From Mycolicibacterium sp. 018/SC-01/001 (GTDB lineage Bacteria; Actinomycetota; Actinomycetes; Mycobacteriales; Mycobacteriaceae): 64,000 bases of DNA. The notes beneath the pieces are model-generated. The model made no database searches, was not told the origin of the DNA, and saw nothing but the letters and a program-made list of their open reading frames with translations. A program made the position numbers and the translations under genes. Positions 8,860 through 25,408 of the stretch are shown here, in pieces; position 1 is the first letter of the stretch; every line of letters starts with the position of its first letter. Where the stretch lies: the NCBI RefSeq assembly GCF_007096635.1, contig NZ_VKAA01000011.1:122333-186332 (forward strand), written 5' to 3'.

Positions 8860-9968
8860 GAATCCTGTTCGCCATCGTCGACGGCGGCGGCAACGTGCCC
8901 CCTCAAATCGCGGTCGCCGCAACACTTCTGCAGCGCGGTGCCGACGTCCTCGTCGTCGGTCACAGCGGAATTCGGGAGCGCGTGGAGAAGGCCGGGCTGA
9001 TCTTCGAATCGTTGCCCGACAGAAAGCACTTCGATCCCACCATTCAGCGCCCCCTGGCCGCCCTGATGCTGGACTTCACCAGGATGGCCGCCGACCGGCA
9101 GCTCGGCGACTGCGTCGTCGACGCGGCGCGGAGCTTTCGAGCCGATGTCGTCGTGGTCGACATGATCCTCACCGCGGCGATCCCGCAGATCGAGCGCTCC
9201 GGCATTCCGACGGTCATCTTCGTGCACTGCTTCTATCAGGCGGTGCGTGACCTCGCCGCCGGGCCGGTCGGCTGGCTGCTGCGCGCGCGCCGCGTGGATC
9301 CGCTCTACGCCGAGCATCACGGGCTGCTGCAGGTCGCCGGTGTGCTGCCGGATCTCGATCCCGCCCAGGCGGTGCCGCAGCTCGTGCACGCCGGGATGGC
9401 CTGGCAGGGCGTCCCGCGGGCTGCGACGCCTGCCCCGACTCCGCACGTGCTGGTCAGCCTCAGCACCAACGCTTTTGCGGGCCAGCGCCGGATGCTGCAG
9501 AACATCCTCGACGCGCTCGCCCCGCTGCCGGTCGATGTGACGGTCACGCTGGGACCGAGCATCGATGCTGCTGGACTGAACGTACCCGCCAACGCCTCGC
9601 TGCACGCGTGGCTGAACCATGACGACGTCCTCGCCGGGGCCTCGCTGGTGGTCGGTCACGGCGGGCACAGCACAGCGATGCGCGCGCTGTCGTTCTCGGT
9701 GCCGCAGGTGATCATGCCCGCGAATCCGCTCATCGATCAGAAGCTCGTCGGTGCTGCGTTGGCTCGCCACGGTGCAGGTCTGGCGTTGCGCAAACACGCA
9801 TCGGTGAAACGCATTCGCCGGTCCGTTGAGGCGGTCCTGTCAGACCCGTCATTCGCCCGCGCTGCCGACCGTCTCGGTGAGCAGATTCGCCGCCGCGACG
9901 GGGCACAGGTGGCCGCCGACGCCATCAGCGAGTTCGCGGGTGGGCGCCACGAGTCCGCGCGGACCTAG
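8856..9968 (+). CDS. UDP-glycosyltransferase-like protein (GT1, MGT type)
   Basis: The 370-residue product has a GT-B fold layout: an N-terminal acceptor half starting MRILFAIVDGGGNVPPQIAV and a C-terminal donor half with VGHGGHSTAMRALSFSVPQV followed by PLIDQKLVGAAL, matching the HxGxxT region of the PSPG box in macrolide and sterol glycosyltransferases. It probably transfers a sugar to a small hydrophobic acceptor. Such genes are often involved in detoxification or natural-product modification, which fits its coupling to a TetR gene, but the substrate cannot be read from sequence. Its 3' end overlaps the converging echA gene by four bases. Confidence 0.85.
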   Translation: MRILFAIVDGGGNVPPQIAVAATLLQRGADVLVVGHSGIRERVEKAGLIFESLPDRKHFDPTIQRPLAALMLDFTRMAADRQLGDCVVDAARSFRADVVVVDMILTAAIPQIERSGIPTVIFVHCFYQAVRDLAAGPVGWLLRARRVDPLYAEHHGLLQVAGVLPDLDPAQAVPQLVHAGMAWQGVPRAATPAPTPHVLVSLSTNAFAGQRRMLQNILDALAPLPVDVTVTLGPSIDAAGLNVPANASLHAWLNHDDVLAGASLVVGHGGHSTAMRALSFSVPQVIMPANPLIDQKLVGAALARHGAGLALRKHASVKRIRRSVEAVLSDPSFARAADRLGEQIRRRDGAQVAADAISEFAGGRHESART

Positions 9969-10732
9969 CTGCTGGCCCCGTGCCGGCCCGCACCTGCGGC
10001 GAAACGCGCTGCGCCCGCCAGGGATTCGGCGGCGACACGCGACATGCTGCCGAATTCGACGTCCATCGCGTCCGCTTCCGAAAGCCCCCACTGGTGAAGC
10101 ACCGAGAGACGGTCGCTGCGCATGCACTCCTGGGGTAACCGGGCCAGTTCCGCGGCGAGCTCCTCGGCTGCGGCGCGGGCCTGCCCGGCCGGCACGACGC
10201 GGTTGGCCAGTCCCATCGCCAGCGCCTCGTCGGCTGCGACCGCCCGCCCGGTCAGGATCAGGTCCATCGCGCGACTCTGCCCGATCAGCCGAGGCAGGCG
10301 CACCGTGCCGCCGTCGATCAGTGGCACCCCCCACCGGCGGCAGAACACGCCCATCACCGCGTCCTCCTCGACGACCCGCAGATCGCACCACACGGCCAGC
10401 TCGAGTCCGCCGGCGACGGCGTAGCCGCTCACCGCCGCGATCACCGGCTTCGACAACACCATGCGGCTGGGGCCCATCGGCCCGGGGCCGCTGCGATGCA
10501 CAGCGTTGGCGTCCGGTGTGCCGAAGGCCTTGAGGTCGGCTCCGGCGCAGAAGGTTCCATTGTCACCCCACAGCACGGCCACCGCCGCGGTGTCATCGCG
10601 GTCGAACTCGTCGAACGCGGCATACAGCTCGGCGGCCGCGGGGCCGTTGACCGCATTGCGCGCATGCGGACGGTTCATGATCACCGTGGTGACAGGACCG
10701 TCCTTCTCCACCCGGACTCCACCGTCAGTCAT
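9965..10732 (-). CDS. echA5: Enoyl-CoA hydratase/isomerase family protein (EchA5-like)
   Basis: The 255-residue crotonase-fold product has the oxyanion-hole regions FCAGADLKAF and GYAVAGGLELAVWCDLR. In the segment that usually carries a catalytic glutamate the sequence is GVPLIDGGTVRLPRLIG, so hydratase activity is uncertain and another crotonase reaction is possible. It overlaps the PaaX-like regulator by four bases. The gene order fadE8-echA4-regulator-echA5 matches Rv0672-Rv0675 of M. tuberculosis (from memory), which is the basis of the symbol. Confidence 0.85.
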   Translation of the reverse strand: MTDGGVRVEKDGPVTTVIMNRPHARNAVNGPAAAELYAAFDEFDRDDTAAVAVLWGDNGTFCAGADLKAFGTPDANAVHRSGPGPMGPSRMVLSKPVIAAVSGYAVAGGLELAVWCDLRVVEEDAVMGVFCRRWGVPLIDGGTVRLPRLIGQSRAMDLILTGRAVAADEALAMGLANRVVPAGQARAAAEELAAELARLPQECMRSDRLSVLHQWGLSEADAMDVEFGSMSRVAAESLAGAARFAAGAGRHGASS

Positions 10733-11460
10733 CTCGCCTCCATCATCGTGTCGTCACGCCGCGCCACCAGTTCCGCGGCGAAATCCTGATATGCCGACCG
10801 GAGTGCCGCGCCGGGCCAGCCTGCCGGCAGCAGCTCCGCCGGCAGCACCGGGTCGGTACGCAAGTGCCGGACGATGCCCGCGGCCGCCGTGAATCGGCCG
10901 GGCACATCGGGAGCGGTGGCGATCTCGTCGAGCAGATCGTTGCCCGCAGCCATCCATCCGGGCAGATCCCACAGCGCGGCGGCGAGTCCCGCCGGATCGT
11001 CGTCCTGCACCGCCATCACCCGGGCGTGCGGCACCACGTCGTGCGGAACCGCGGAGTCGAGGTTGGCCGGACGCAGCCACACACCTTCGCGAAGCTCGCC
11101 GAACCTACTGTCGTGCAGGGCCGTTCGCATCATCGACCGGGTGCGCGCATCGTTGCCCACGCTGGTGACCACCACGGCGGTCCACGAGCCGTCCCAGGGG
11201 CGGGTGCGCGGGTCGATCGCGTCGTCCTGGCGACGCTGGCGTGCGAGCAGACGATCAGACAGGCGGTAGCCATCATCGGAGCGCACCAGGTCACCCGCGC
11301 TGACCATCCGCGTCAACGCCACGCGCACCGTGGGTTCTTTGAGATCGAAATCAGCAGTGAGACGGAGCAATTCGCTGGCGGTCGCCCACGCCGGGTGCGC
11401 TCCCAGCAGCACGCTCAGCACCACCGAGCGCGCCGTCATCCGCCTCACCGGCTGCGGCAT
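10729..11460 (-). CDS. PaaX-family transcriptional regulator
   Basis: The 243-residue product resembles PaaX, the phenylacetyl-CoA-responsive repressor. It has an N-terminal winged helix (TARSVVLSVLLGAHPAW..., EPTVRVALTRMVSAGDL), a middle RxWDGSWT segment, and a C-terminal domain with WxRPANLD. It is sandwiched between two crotonase genes with no gap on one side and a four-base overlap on the other, so it probably senses an acyl- or aryl-CoA and controls this module. The symbol is withheld because the phenylacetate catabolic genes are not here. Confidence 0.88.
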   Translation of the reverse strand: MPQPVRRMTARSVVLSVLLGAHPAWATASELLRLTADFDLKEPTVRVALTRMVSAGDLVRSDDGYRLSDRLLARQRRQDDAIDPRTRPWDGSWTAVVVTSVGNDARTRSMMRTALHDSRFGELREGVWLRPANLDSAVPHDVVPHARVMAVQDDDPAGLAAALWDLPGWMAAGNDLLDEIATAPDVPGRFTAAAGIVRHLRTDPVLPAELLPAGWPGAALRSAYQDFAAELVARRDDTMMEAR

Positions 11461-12435
11461 TCAGACCCCCGATGTGGCTCGCCCGTGGTCGCCGTACGGT
11501 TCGTCGCGGCGGCGCACCGCCTCCCGGAAACCGTGCTCGCGGGCCTGCGCGACGAACGCGTGCCCCTCCGGGGTGTGCCGGGCGATGCCGTCGAACACCG
11601 TGGAGATCATCGCGCTCGTGTCGATGCCCTGACGGTAGAGGGCGCTGTTCATCGCCAGCTTGACCATCATGAGCTGGTTGACCGGCATCGCCGCGATGCG
11701 TTCGACGAGGCGTTCGGTGCGCTCGTCGAGATCCGCGGGCGCGGGCGCCTCGACCGCGAGACCCCATTCGGCAGCCTGCGCGCCGGTGATGCAATCTCCG
11801 GTCAGCAGCAGCCTTTTCGCGCGCTGATCGCCGAGGCGGTGCGCCCACAGGCCCGCCGCCGGGACGCCCCACACCCGGGTGGGCGGATAGCCGATCTTCG
11901 CGTCGGCGGCCGCGATCACCTGGTCGGCGTGCAGCGCGATGTCGGTGCCGCCCGCCACGCAGTAGCCGTGGATCTTCACCACCGTCGGTTTGTCGGCGCG
12001 CATCAGCGACGAGAAGCCGCGCACGAACCGGCTCATCATCTGGTAGTCGATCATCGGGTCCCACGGCTGGTCGGGCAGATGATTGATCGCCTGCGTCTTC
12101 CCCGACAGCACGGTGTCCCGGTAGGGACTGCCGCCACCGGCCGACGACGACCCCTCGGCGTAGGCCGACAGATCGAACCCGGCACAGAAGCCGGCGCCGC
12201 GCCCCGAGACCAGGATCACGTGCACGTCCGGATCGAGGTCGGCGCGCTCGACGAGCGCCGAGAGCTCCAGCGGCGTGTCGGCGACGATCGCGTTGCCCTT
12301 CTCGGGCCGGTTGAACGTGATGCGGGCGACGCGGTCGGTGACCTCGTAGGTCATGGTCTTCAGATTGTCGAAGTCCACGGGCCTCGGTCCATTCCCGGGT
12401 CGCTTCGCTCCTGCCCGCCGGTCTGCGTGGGTCAT
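11461..12435 (-). CDS. echA4: Enoyl-CoA hydratase/crotonase (EchA4-like)
   Basis: The product is about 324 residues from the ATG at 12435, which overlaps the upstream acyl-CoA dehydrogenase stop as ATGA; the frame is open further upstream, but that extension lies inside fadE8. The crotonase core starts near residue 26 (MTYEVTDRVARITFNRPEKGNAI), with the oxyanion segments GAGFCAGFDLSAY and GYCVAGGTDIALHADQVIA. A long insert between them (SSSAGGGSPYRDTVLSGKTQ) is typical of the larger mycobacterial EchA4 group. It is immediately followed by the PaaX-like gene. The substrate is unknown. Confidence 0.86.
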   Translation of the reverse strand: MTHADRRAGAKRPGNGPRPVDFDNLKTMTYEVTDRVARITFNRPEKGNAIVADTPLELSALVERADLDPDVHVILVSGRGAGFCAGFDLSAYAEGSSSAGGGSPYRDTVLSGKTQAINHLPDQPWDPMIDYQMMSRFVRGFSSLMRADKPTVVKIHGYCVAGGTDIALHADQVIAAADAKIGYPPTRVWGVPAAGLWAHRLGDQRAKRLLLTGDCITGAQAAEWGLAVEAPAPADLDERTERLVERIAAMPVNQLMMVKLAMNSALYRQGIDTSAMISTVFDGIARHTPEGHAFVAQAREHGFREAVRRRDEPYGDHGRATSGV

Positions 12436-14078
12436 GCCTTGACCATCGCCCGCTCGAGGATCGGCGCGAGATCCAACCCGGTGGGCAGGGTGCCGAACGC
12501 GCCGCCCCACTGCCCGCCCATCCGGGTGGCCAGGAACGCCTCGGCCACCGCGGGGTGGCCGTGGCGGACCAGCAGCGCGCCCTGCAGCGCGAGCGCGATG
12601 TCCTCGGCGACCTGACGGGCCCGGTACTGGATGGTGTCGAAATCCTCGAGTTGCGGCCGCAACCCGGCCACGTGCGCGTCGAGGCGCGGATCATGACCGG
12701 CGGTGGCACCCAGCTCGTCGAACAGCACGTCGATGCACTCCGGCCGGGTTGCCATGGCGCGCAACGTGTCCAGCGCGCTCACGTTGCCCGACCCCTCCCA
12801 GATGCCCATCAGCGGTGCTTCCCGGTAGAGCCGCGGCATACCCGACTCCTCGACGTAGCCGTTGCCGCCCAGGCACTCCATCGCTTCGGCAGCGTGTGGT
12901 GTCGCCCGCTTGCACACCCAGTACTTGGCGGCGGCCAGTCCGATCCGGCGCAGCAGCGTCTCTCGTTCGTCACCGCGAACCGCCTGATCGGTGGCACCGG
13001 CCATCCGCATCGCCAGCATCGTCGCCGCCTCGGCTTCGACGGCCAGATCGGCCAGTACGTTGCGCATCAGCGGCTGGTCGATCAGGTAGGCGCCGAACGC
13101 CTGGCGGTGCTGGGCGTGGTGGATGGCACGCATCAGCCCGGTGCGCATGCTCGTCGCGCTACCGAGCGTGCAGTCCAGGCGGGTGAGGTTGACCATCTCG
13201 ATGATGGTCGGCACGCCGCGGCCCTCCTCACCGACCAGCCATGCCGTCGCACCGTCGTACTCGACCTCGCTGGACGCGTTGGCGTGGTTGCCCAATTTGT
13301 CCTTGAGCCGCTGCAGGAACATGCGATTGCGGCTGCCGTCGGGCAGCACGCGGGGCAGCAGGAAGCAGCTCAGGCCGCCCGGCGCCTGGGCGAGCACCAG
13401 GAAGATGTCGCACATCGGCGCCGAGGTGAACCACTTGTGCCCGCGCAGCGAGTAGGTGCCGTCACCGTTGGGCTTCGCTTGGTTTGGAGTCGCTTCCGTG
13501 GTCCCCGCGCGCACGTCGGAGCCACCCTGCTTCTCGGTCATCGACATGCCTGCGGTGATGCCGGCTTTGGTGGTCGGCACCTTGAGCTCGGGGTCGTAGA
13601 CCCGGCTGGTCAACAGCGGCTCGTAGAGCGCGGCCAACTCCGGGTTGTGCCGCAGGGCCGGGACGACGGCGTAGGTCATCGAGATCGGGCAGATGTGCCC
13701 CGGTTCGGGGGTCCAGACCGATGTCTTGGCAGCGCGCACCACATGGGCGCCCGGCCGGTCGTCGGCCCACGGAGCGGCGTGCAGGCCGTGGCCGATCGCC
13801 ACGGTCATCAGCTGGTGGTATGCGGGGTCGTACTCGATCTCGTCGATGCGGTGGCCGACCCTGTCATGGGTGTGCAGCACGGGCCGGTTGCGGTCGGCGA
13901 GCTCGCCCCAGCGCTGCGCCGCAGCGGAACCGCCGAGCGCACCGAGCTCGTGTACCTCGTCGACGCCCCATTCGCCGCCGTCGCGGATCAGCGCCTCTGC
14001 GAGGACGGGCGAGGCGGCCGGGTTGAAGTTCTCCAGGGGCGGGACCTGGTTGGTGACGACGTGCGTGTCCATCCCCAC
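12432..14078 (-). CDS. fadE8: Acyl-CoA dehydrogenase, AidB-like (FadE8)
   Basis: The 548-residue flavoprotein belongs to the AidB branch of acyl-CoA dehydrogenases, which is longer than the usual 380-400 residues. Recognisable blocks are CPISMTYAVVPAL, MSMTEKQGGSDVRAGTT, GHKWFTSAPMCDIFLVLAQ and the C-terminal ALDTLRAMAT. The N-terminal NQVPPLENFNP segment is characteristic of AidB relatives. It probably acts with the downstream crotonases in beta-oxidation of an unusual or branched acyl-CoA; an AidB-like role in alkylation protection cannot be excluded. The start is a GTG at 14078, or the ATG two codons later at 14072. It heads the four-gene coupled module. Confidence 0.9.
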   Translation of the reverse strand: MGMDTHVVTNQVPPLENFNPAASPVLAEALIRDGGEWGVDEVHELGALGGSAAAQRWGELADRNRPVLHTHDRVGHRIDEIEYDPAYHQLMTVAIGHGLHAAPWADDRPGAHVVRAAKTSVWTPEPGHICPISMTYAVVPALRHNPELAALYEPLLTSRVYDPELKVPTTKAGITAGMSMTEKQGGSDVRAGTTEATPNQAKPNGDGTYSLRGHKWFTSAPMCDIFLVLAQAPGGLSCFLLPRVLPDGSRNRMFLQRLKDKLGNHANASSEVEYDGATAWLVGEEGRGVPTIIEMVNLTRLDCTLGSATSMRTGLMRAIHHAQHRQAFGAYLIDQPLMRNVLADLAVEAEAATMLAMRMAGATDQAVRGDERETLLRRIGLAAAKYWVCKRATPHAAEAMECLGGNGYVEESGMPRLYREAPLMGIWEGSGNVSALDTLRAMATRPECIDVLFDELGATAGHDPRLDAHVAGLRPQLEDFDTIQYRARQVAEDIALALQGALLVRHGHPAVAEAFLATRMGGQWGGAFGTLPTGLDLAPILERAMVKA

Positions 14079-14099
14079 ACTGTTACATCTTCGCGACGG

Positions 14100-15173
14100 T
14101 CACACAAGATCTGTAATAGCCCTGCGATCACGCCAGGCGTCCCAGCGGTGCAGCGCGATCATGACCACCGCGGCCAACGCCCAGCCCAGCAGCAGATCGG
14201 TCACGTAGTGCTCGGCGCTGTACACCAGGGTGAAGCCCATGACCAGCGGATAGGCCACCAGAAGAGGGCGCCAGCGGCGCTGCACCCGGGTCCACAGGAA
14301 CGCGGCCAGCGCCGCCGACATCCCGGCGTGCAGCGACGGGATCGCGGCCACCAGGTTCACACTCGCCTGCCCCTGATCCAGCAGCGCGGTCGCCGAATGG
14401 AGGTTCAGCTTGCCCCACCCCCGGCCGACGATGCGCTCGACCCAGTCGTGCGCGCCGTCCTGGGTGAACTGCATCGACCCGAGGATGCCGCCGTCGGGTA
14501 CGCCGCGGGCCGACCGGAACATGCACCCCGGACCGGACGGGCCACCGGCGACGTCACCGGACGTGCACCGCGCGGCCGCCCACGGCGGCGCGGCGGGCAC
14601 CAGCGCGTAGATCACCAGGGCGATCAGGTTCAGCCCGACGAACAGGCGGACGAACGCCTTCCACTCCTGCCGGTCCTTCAGCCACAGCACGGCCGCGATC
14701 ACGTACGGCAGGATGAAGAAGGACATGTAGACCGCACTGATCACGACCTCCCACCAGGGCGGCGTGGGCAACTTCAGGTGTTCCTGCAGCCACACGGTCG
14801 GCATCGTGCCGAAGAACATCGCGCGGTCGGAATCGGCTTGCCAGTGCCACAGCGTGGGCCGGCCGATCAGCGTGGCCGCTCCCCTGCTCAGGTCGTAGGC
14901 GATGAGCACCAGCGCGAACGGCAGCCAGTCCCGGATCACCGCGACCATCCGGCGCGCCTGACCGATGCTGGCCGCGAGCAGCCCGGTGCAGATGTAGACC
15001 AGCAGCAGCTCGCGGTTGAAGGCGAGGCCGTCGGTCACGGTCCTATAGGCGACGACCGCGGCCCAGACGGCCACGGCGACCCATCGGAGGACGCGTACCC
15101 GGTCCACGCGGCGCCGGGCCGGGGTGGCCGGTGCGGGCGCTACCGCAATCGACGACTGTTCGATTGCGGACAC
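14100..15173 (-). CDS. PAP2-superfamily membrane enzyme (Aur1/inositolphosphotransferase-like)
   Basis: The product has about 357 residues and several transmembrane segments. The lumen-facing PAP2 motifs are present: PSLHAGMSAA, and SAEHYVTDLLLG with its catalytic His and Asp. The arrangement matches the PAP2_3/Aur1 group that transfers or hydrolyses phospho-head groups. It is expected at the plasma membrane in phospholipid or polyprenyl-phosphate turnover. I place the start at the GTG at 15173 because AAAGG lies five bases upstream; an upstream TTG at 15200 is in frame but has no comparable site. It lies between fadE8 and endonuclease IV. Confidence 0.82.
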   Translation of the reverse strand: MSAIEQSSIAVAPAPATPARRRVDRVRVLRWVAVAVWAAVVAYRTVTDGLAFNRELLLVYICTGLLAASIGQARRMVAVIRDWLPFALVLIAYDLSRGAATLIGRPTLWHWQADSDRAMFFGTMPTVWLQEHLKLPTPPWWEVVISAVYMSFFILPYVIAAVLWLKDRQEWKAFVRLFVGLNLIALVIYALVPAAPPWAAARCTSGDVAGGPSGPGCMFRSARGVPDGGILGSMQFTQDGAHDWVERIVGRGWGKLNLHSATALLDQGQASVNLVAAIPSLHAGMSAALAAFLWTRVQRRWRPLLVAYPLVMGFTLVYSAEHYVTDLLLGWALAAVVMIALHRWDAWRDRRAITDLV

Positions 15174-15286
15174 ATGAGCCTTTCGACGCGGGAAGGGCAA
15201 GGATTCCCGTCGTCAGACTAATTAACCTCGCGGCCAGCTGCCGTTCAACGTCCATTCGGCAACGAAGTTGTGACCGCTCACATCCG

Positions 15287-16036
15287 TCAGAGGTTCTCGC
15301 GCAGGAACGCGATGTCGTCTTTGCGGCCTTCGTCGGCGGTCTCACAGATGACCGGCGCGCCGGCGGCGGACACGACCGCGACCAGCAGCTGCGGGTCGAT
15401 CTGCCCGGTGCCGAAGTTCGCGTGCCGGTCGGCGCCGGAGCCGGCGGCGTCGCGGGAGTCGTTGCAGTGCACGAGGTCGATGCGTCCGGTGATCGCCTGG
15501 ATGCGCTCCACCGCGCCGATCAAGGCCTCACCGGCAGCCCAGGCGTGGCAGGTGTCCAGACAGAACCCGATTCCCTTGTCCCCGATGTGGTCCCAGAGCC
15601 GGGCGATGGTGTCGAAGTGGCGTGCCATGGCGTGGTCGCCGCCGGCGGTGTTCTCCAGATAGACCGGAACCTCGGTCTCGAGGTAGTCCAGGGCCTTCGC
15701 CCAGCGCTCGAAGCCGGCGTCCATGTCGTTGTCGTCGGCGTGTCCGCCGTGCACGATCACCGCGGTGGCGCCGACCTCGGCGGCCGCGTCACAGGTGTCC
15801 TGCAGGATCTTGCGCGACGGGATGCGGACCCGGTTGTTCGCCGACGCCACGTTGATCAGGTACGGGGCGTGCACGTAGATCGGCGTCGATGACGCCTTGA
15901 GCACCGCCGCGTCCTCACGCGGTTTCGGCTTCTTCCAGCTCTGCGGGTCGCCGAGGAAGAACTGGACGACATCGGCGCCGTCAGCGGCCGCCGCTGCCAG
16001 GGGGTCGTCACCGTGGACGTGGGATCCGATCAGCAC
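15287..16036 (-). CDS. nfo: Endonuclease IV (AP endonuclease)
   Basis: The 249-residue product is a zinc-dependent apurinic/apyrimidinic endonuclease of base excision repair. The metal ligands appear in order: [60 protein letters not shown] and the late CETADEG glutamate. Length and start agree with mycobacterial End. It is divergent from the transhydrogenase gene at 16102, with about 65 bases between them. Confidence 0.95.
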   Translation of the reverse strand: MLIGSHVHGDDPLAAAAADGADVVQFFLGDPQSWKKPKPREDAAVLKASSTPIYVHAPYLINVASANNRVRIPSRKILQDTCDAAAEVGATAVIVHGGHADDNDMDAGFERWAKALDYLETEVPVYLENTAGGDHAMARHFDTIARLWDHIGDKGIGFCLDTCHAWAAGEALIGAVERIQAITGRIDLVHCNDSRDAAGSGADRHANFGTGQIDPQLLVAVVSAAGAPVICETADEGRKDDIAFLRENL

Positions 16037-16101
16037 GCCGCCGAGTCTAAACGCGGCGTCAGACAGGGGTGCGAAGCGGCGAAATGGGGAAAGGTAGGGG
16101 C

Positions 16102-17517
16102 ATGGCGTCGCAGACGGAGTACGACCTCGTGGTCATCGGCTCGGGCCCGGGAGGACAGAAAGCAGCGGTGGCCGCCTCGAAGCTCGGCAAGTCCGTCGCG
16201 GTCATCGAACGCGGCTGGATGCTCGGCGGGGTGTGCGTCAACACCGGGACCATCCCGTCGAAGACGTTGCGCGAGGCCGTGATCTACCTGACGGGCATGA
16301 ACCAGCGCGAGCTGTACGGCTCCAGCTACCGGGTCAAGGACCACATCACCACTGAAGACCTCCACATGCGTACGCAGCACGTCATCACCCGGGAGATCGA
16401 CGTGGTCCGCTCGCAACTGATCCGCAACCGGATCGACCTGTTCACCGGGCACGGCCGCTTCGTCGACCCGCACACCGTCGTCGTGGAGAACGACAACGAC
16501 AGTGAACACATCACCGTCACCGGCGAGAACATCGTGATCGCGACCGGCACCAAGCCGGCCCGGCCCGATGACATCGAGTTCGACGACGAGAAGGTCCTGG
16601 ACTCCGACGGGATCCTCGGGCTGAAGAAGGTGCCGCTGTCCATGGTGGTGGTCGGCGCCGGTGTCATCGGCATCGAGTACGCCTCCATCTTCGCCGCGCT
16701 GGGCACCAAGGTGACGGTCATCGAGAAGCGCCCGTCGATGTTGGAGTTCGTCGACTCCGAGATCGTCGAGGCGCTGACGTTCCACCTGCGCGACCTCGCG
16801 GTGACGTTCCGGTTCGGCGAGGAGGTCACGGGGGTGGAGATCGGCGAGGACACCACGTTGACGACGCTCGCCTCGGGTAAGCGGATCGCCGCCGACACCG
16901 TCATGTACTCCGCGGGCCGGCAGGGCCTGACCGAGACTCTGGACCTGAAGGCCGCGGGGCTGGAAGCCGACAAAAGGGGACGCCTGCAGGTCGACGACGA
17001 CTTCCGCACCTCGGTCGACCACATCTTCGCCGTCGGCGACGTCATCGGCTTCCCCGCGCTGGCGGCGACGTCGATGGACCAGGGGCGGCTGGCGGCCTAC
17101 CACGCGTTCGACGAGCCGGCCAACGACATGACCGCCCTGCAGCCGATCGGGATCTACACGATCCCCGAGGTGTCGTTCGTCGGCGCCACCGAGGCCGAGC
17201 TGACCGAGAAGGCCGTGCCGTATGAGTTCGGAGTGGCCCGCTACCGCGAACTGGCCCGCGGGCAGATCGCCGGCGACTCCCACGGCATGCTGAAGCTCCT
17301 GGTGTCCACCGAGGATCGAAAGCTGTTGGGAATCCACATCTTCGGCAGCAACGCCACCGAGCTGATCCACATCGGGCAGGCCGTCATGGGGTGCGGCGGC
17401 ACCGTCGACTACCTCGTCGACGCGGTGCTGAACTACCCGACGTTCTCCGAGGCCTACAAGATCGCCGCCCTCGACGTGACCAACAAACTGCGCGCCGTCG
17501 AAGAGTTCCAGAAATAG
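16102..17517 (+). CDS. sthA: Soluble pyridine nucleotide transhydrogenase
   Basis: The 471-residue flavoprotein belongs to the Si-specific NAD(P)+ transhydrogenase family, which interconverts NADPH and NADH. An FAD-binding GSGPGG motif is at residues 13-18, a second GxGxxG (GAGVIG) lies near 187, and the C-terminal dimerisation domain carries [15 protein letters not shown]. The loop at 43-50 reads GVCVNTGT: the first redox cysteine (45) is present but the second position is Thr50, so there is no disulfide, as expected for SthA and unlike lipoamide dehydrogenase. ATG at 16102 has GGTAGGGG upstream and is preferred to a further upstream in-frame ATG at 16069. It converges on rpoC with a shared terminator. 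Confidence 0.93.
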   Translation: MASQTEYDLVVIGSGPGGQKAAVAASKLGKSVAVIERGWMLGGVCVNTGTIPSKTLREAVIYLTGMNQRELYGSSYRVKDHITTEDLHMRTQHVITREIDVVRSQLIRNRIDLFTGHGRFVDPHTVVVENDNDSEHITVTGENIVIATGTKPARPDDIEFDDEKVLDSDGILGLKKVPLSMVVVGAGVIGIEYASIFAALGTKVTVIEKRPSMLEFVDSEIVEALTFHLRDLAVTFRFGEEVTGVEIGEDTTLTTLASGKRIAADTVMYSAGRQGLTETLDLKAAGLEADKRGRLQVDDDFRTSVDHIFAVGDVIGFPALAATSMDQGRLAAYHAFDEPANDMTALQPIGIYTIPEVSFVGATEAELTEKAVPYEFGVARYRELARGQIAGDSHGMLKLLVSTEDRKLLGIHIFGSNATELIHIGQAVMGCGGTVDYLVDAVLNYPTFSEAYKIAALDVTNKLRAVEEFQK

Positions 17518-17520
17518 AAA

Positions 17521-17547
17521 GAACCCCCACTCGGTGAGTGGGGGTTC
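17521..17547. terminator. Bidirectional intrinsic terminator between sthA and rpoC
   Basis: Perfect 11-bp stem (gaacccccact / agtgggggttc) with a 5-base loop CGGTG. On the minus strand it is followed by TTTCTATTTC; on the plus strand the following sequence is TCCCTGTCTG. It starts 3 bases after the sthA stop and lies 16 bases beyond the rpoC stop, serving both converging genes. Confidence 0.9.
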
Positions 17548-17562
17548 TCCCTGTCTGACTGT

Positions 17563-21540
<3,978 letters not shown>

Positions 21541-21564
21541 CTAGAAAACTATTGAGGGCCAGAT

Positions 21565-25158
<3,594 letters not shown>

Positions 25159-25240
25159 CTAGATCGCTGAGCAGGGCTCAGGCTTCGACCACGTGGGCGG
25201 TGCGGATGAGGTGGGCAGGATGCAGCCAGCGCAACGTCCA

Positions 25241-25269
25241 ACGATAGCGCAGGACGGGCTATTCCTCAA
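25241..25269 (-). promoter_or_regulatory. sigma-A-type promoter of rpoB-rpoC
   Basis: On the minus strand TTGAGG (25269-25264) and TATCGT (25246-25241) are separated by 17 bases, close to the mycobacterial housekeeping consensus. The start would be near 25234, giving a leader of about 190 bases. The rest of 25042-25408 contains no coding region that I can support, only this promoter and a palindrome at 25340. Confidence 0.7.
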
Positions 25270-25339
25270 CTAGTGCACGGCAAAGCATGGAGGGCGCTGG
25301 CTGGCGGCCCGAACTGCTGTCATCCAAGTACACATTGCT

Positions 25340-25355
25340 GGCCAATAGATTGGCC
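25340..25355. promoter_or_regulatory. Palindrome upstream of the rpoB promoter
   Basis: GGCCAAT-AG-ATTGGCC, 7-bp arms and a 2-base spacer, about 70 bases upstream of the rpoB -35 element and about 50 bases beyond the hydrolase stop. Too short and U-poor for a terminator; an operator is possible. Confidence 0.35.
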
Positions 25356-25408
25356 CGGTTTCGCTGTTCCGTCAAGAGACAACACCGAGTTTGGGAGTAA
25401 TTCCCGCA

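Noticed and set aside
15174..15200. TTG start at 15200 for the PAP2 protein.
   Set aside because: The GTG at 15173 has AAAGG at good spacing and gives the usual N-terminus.
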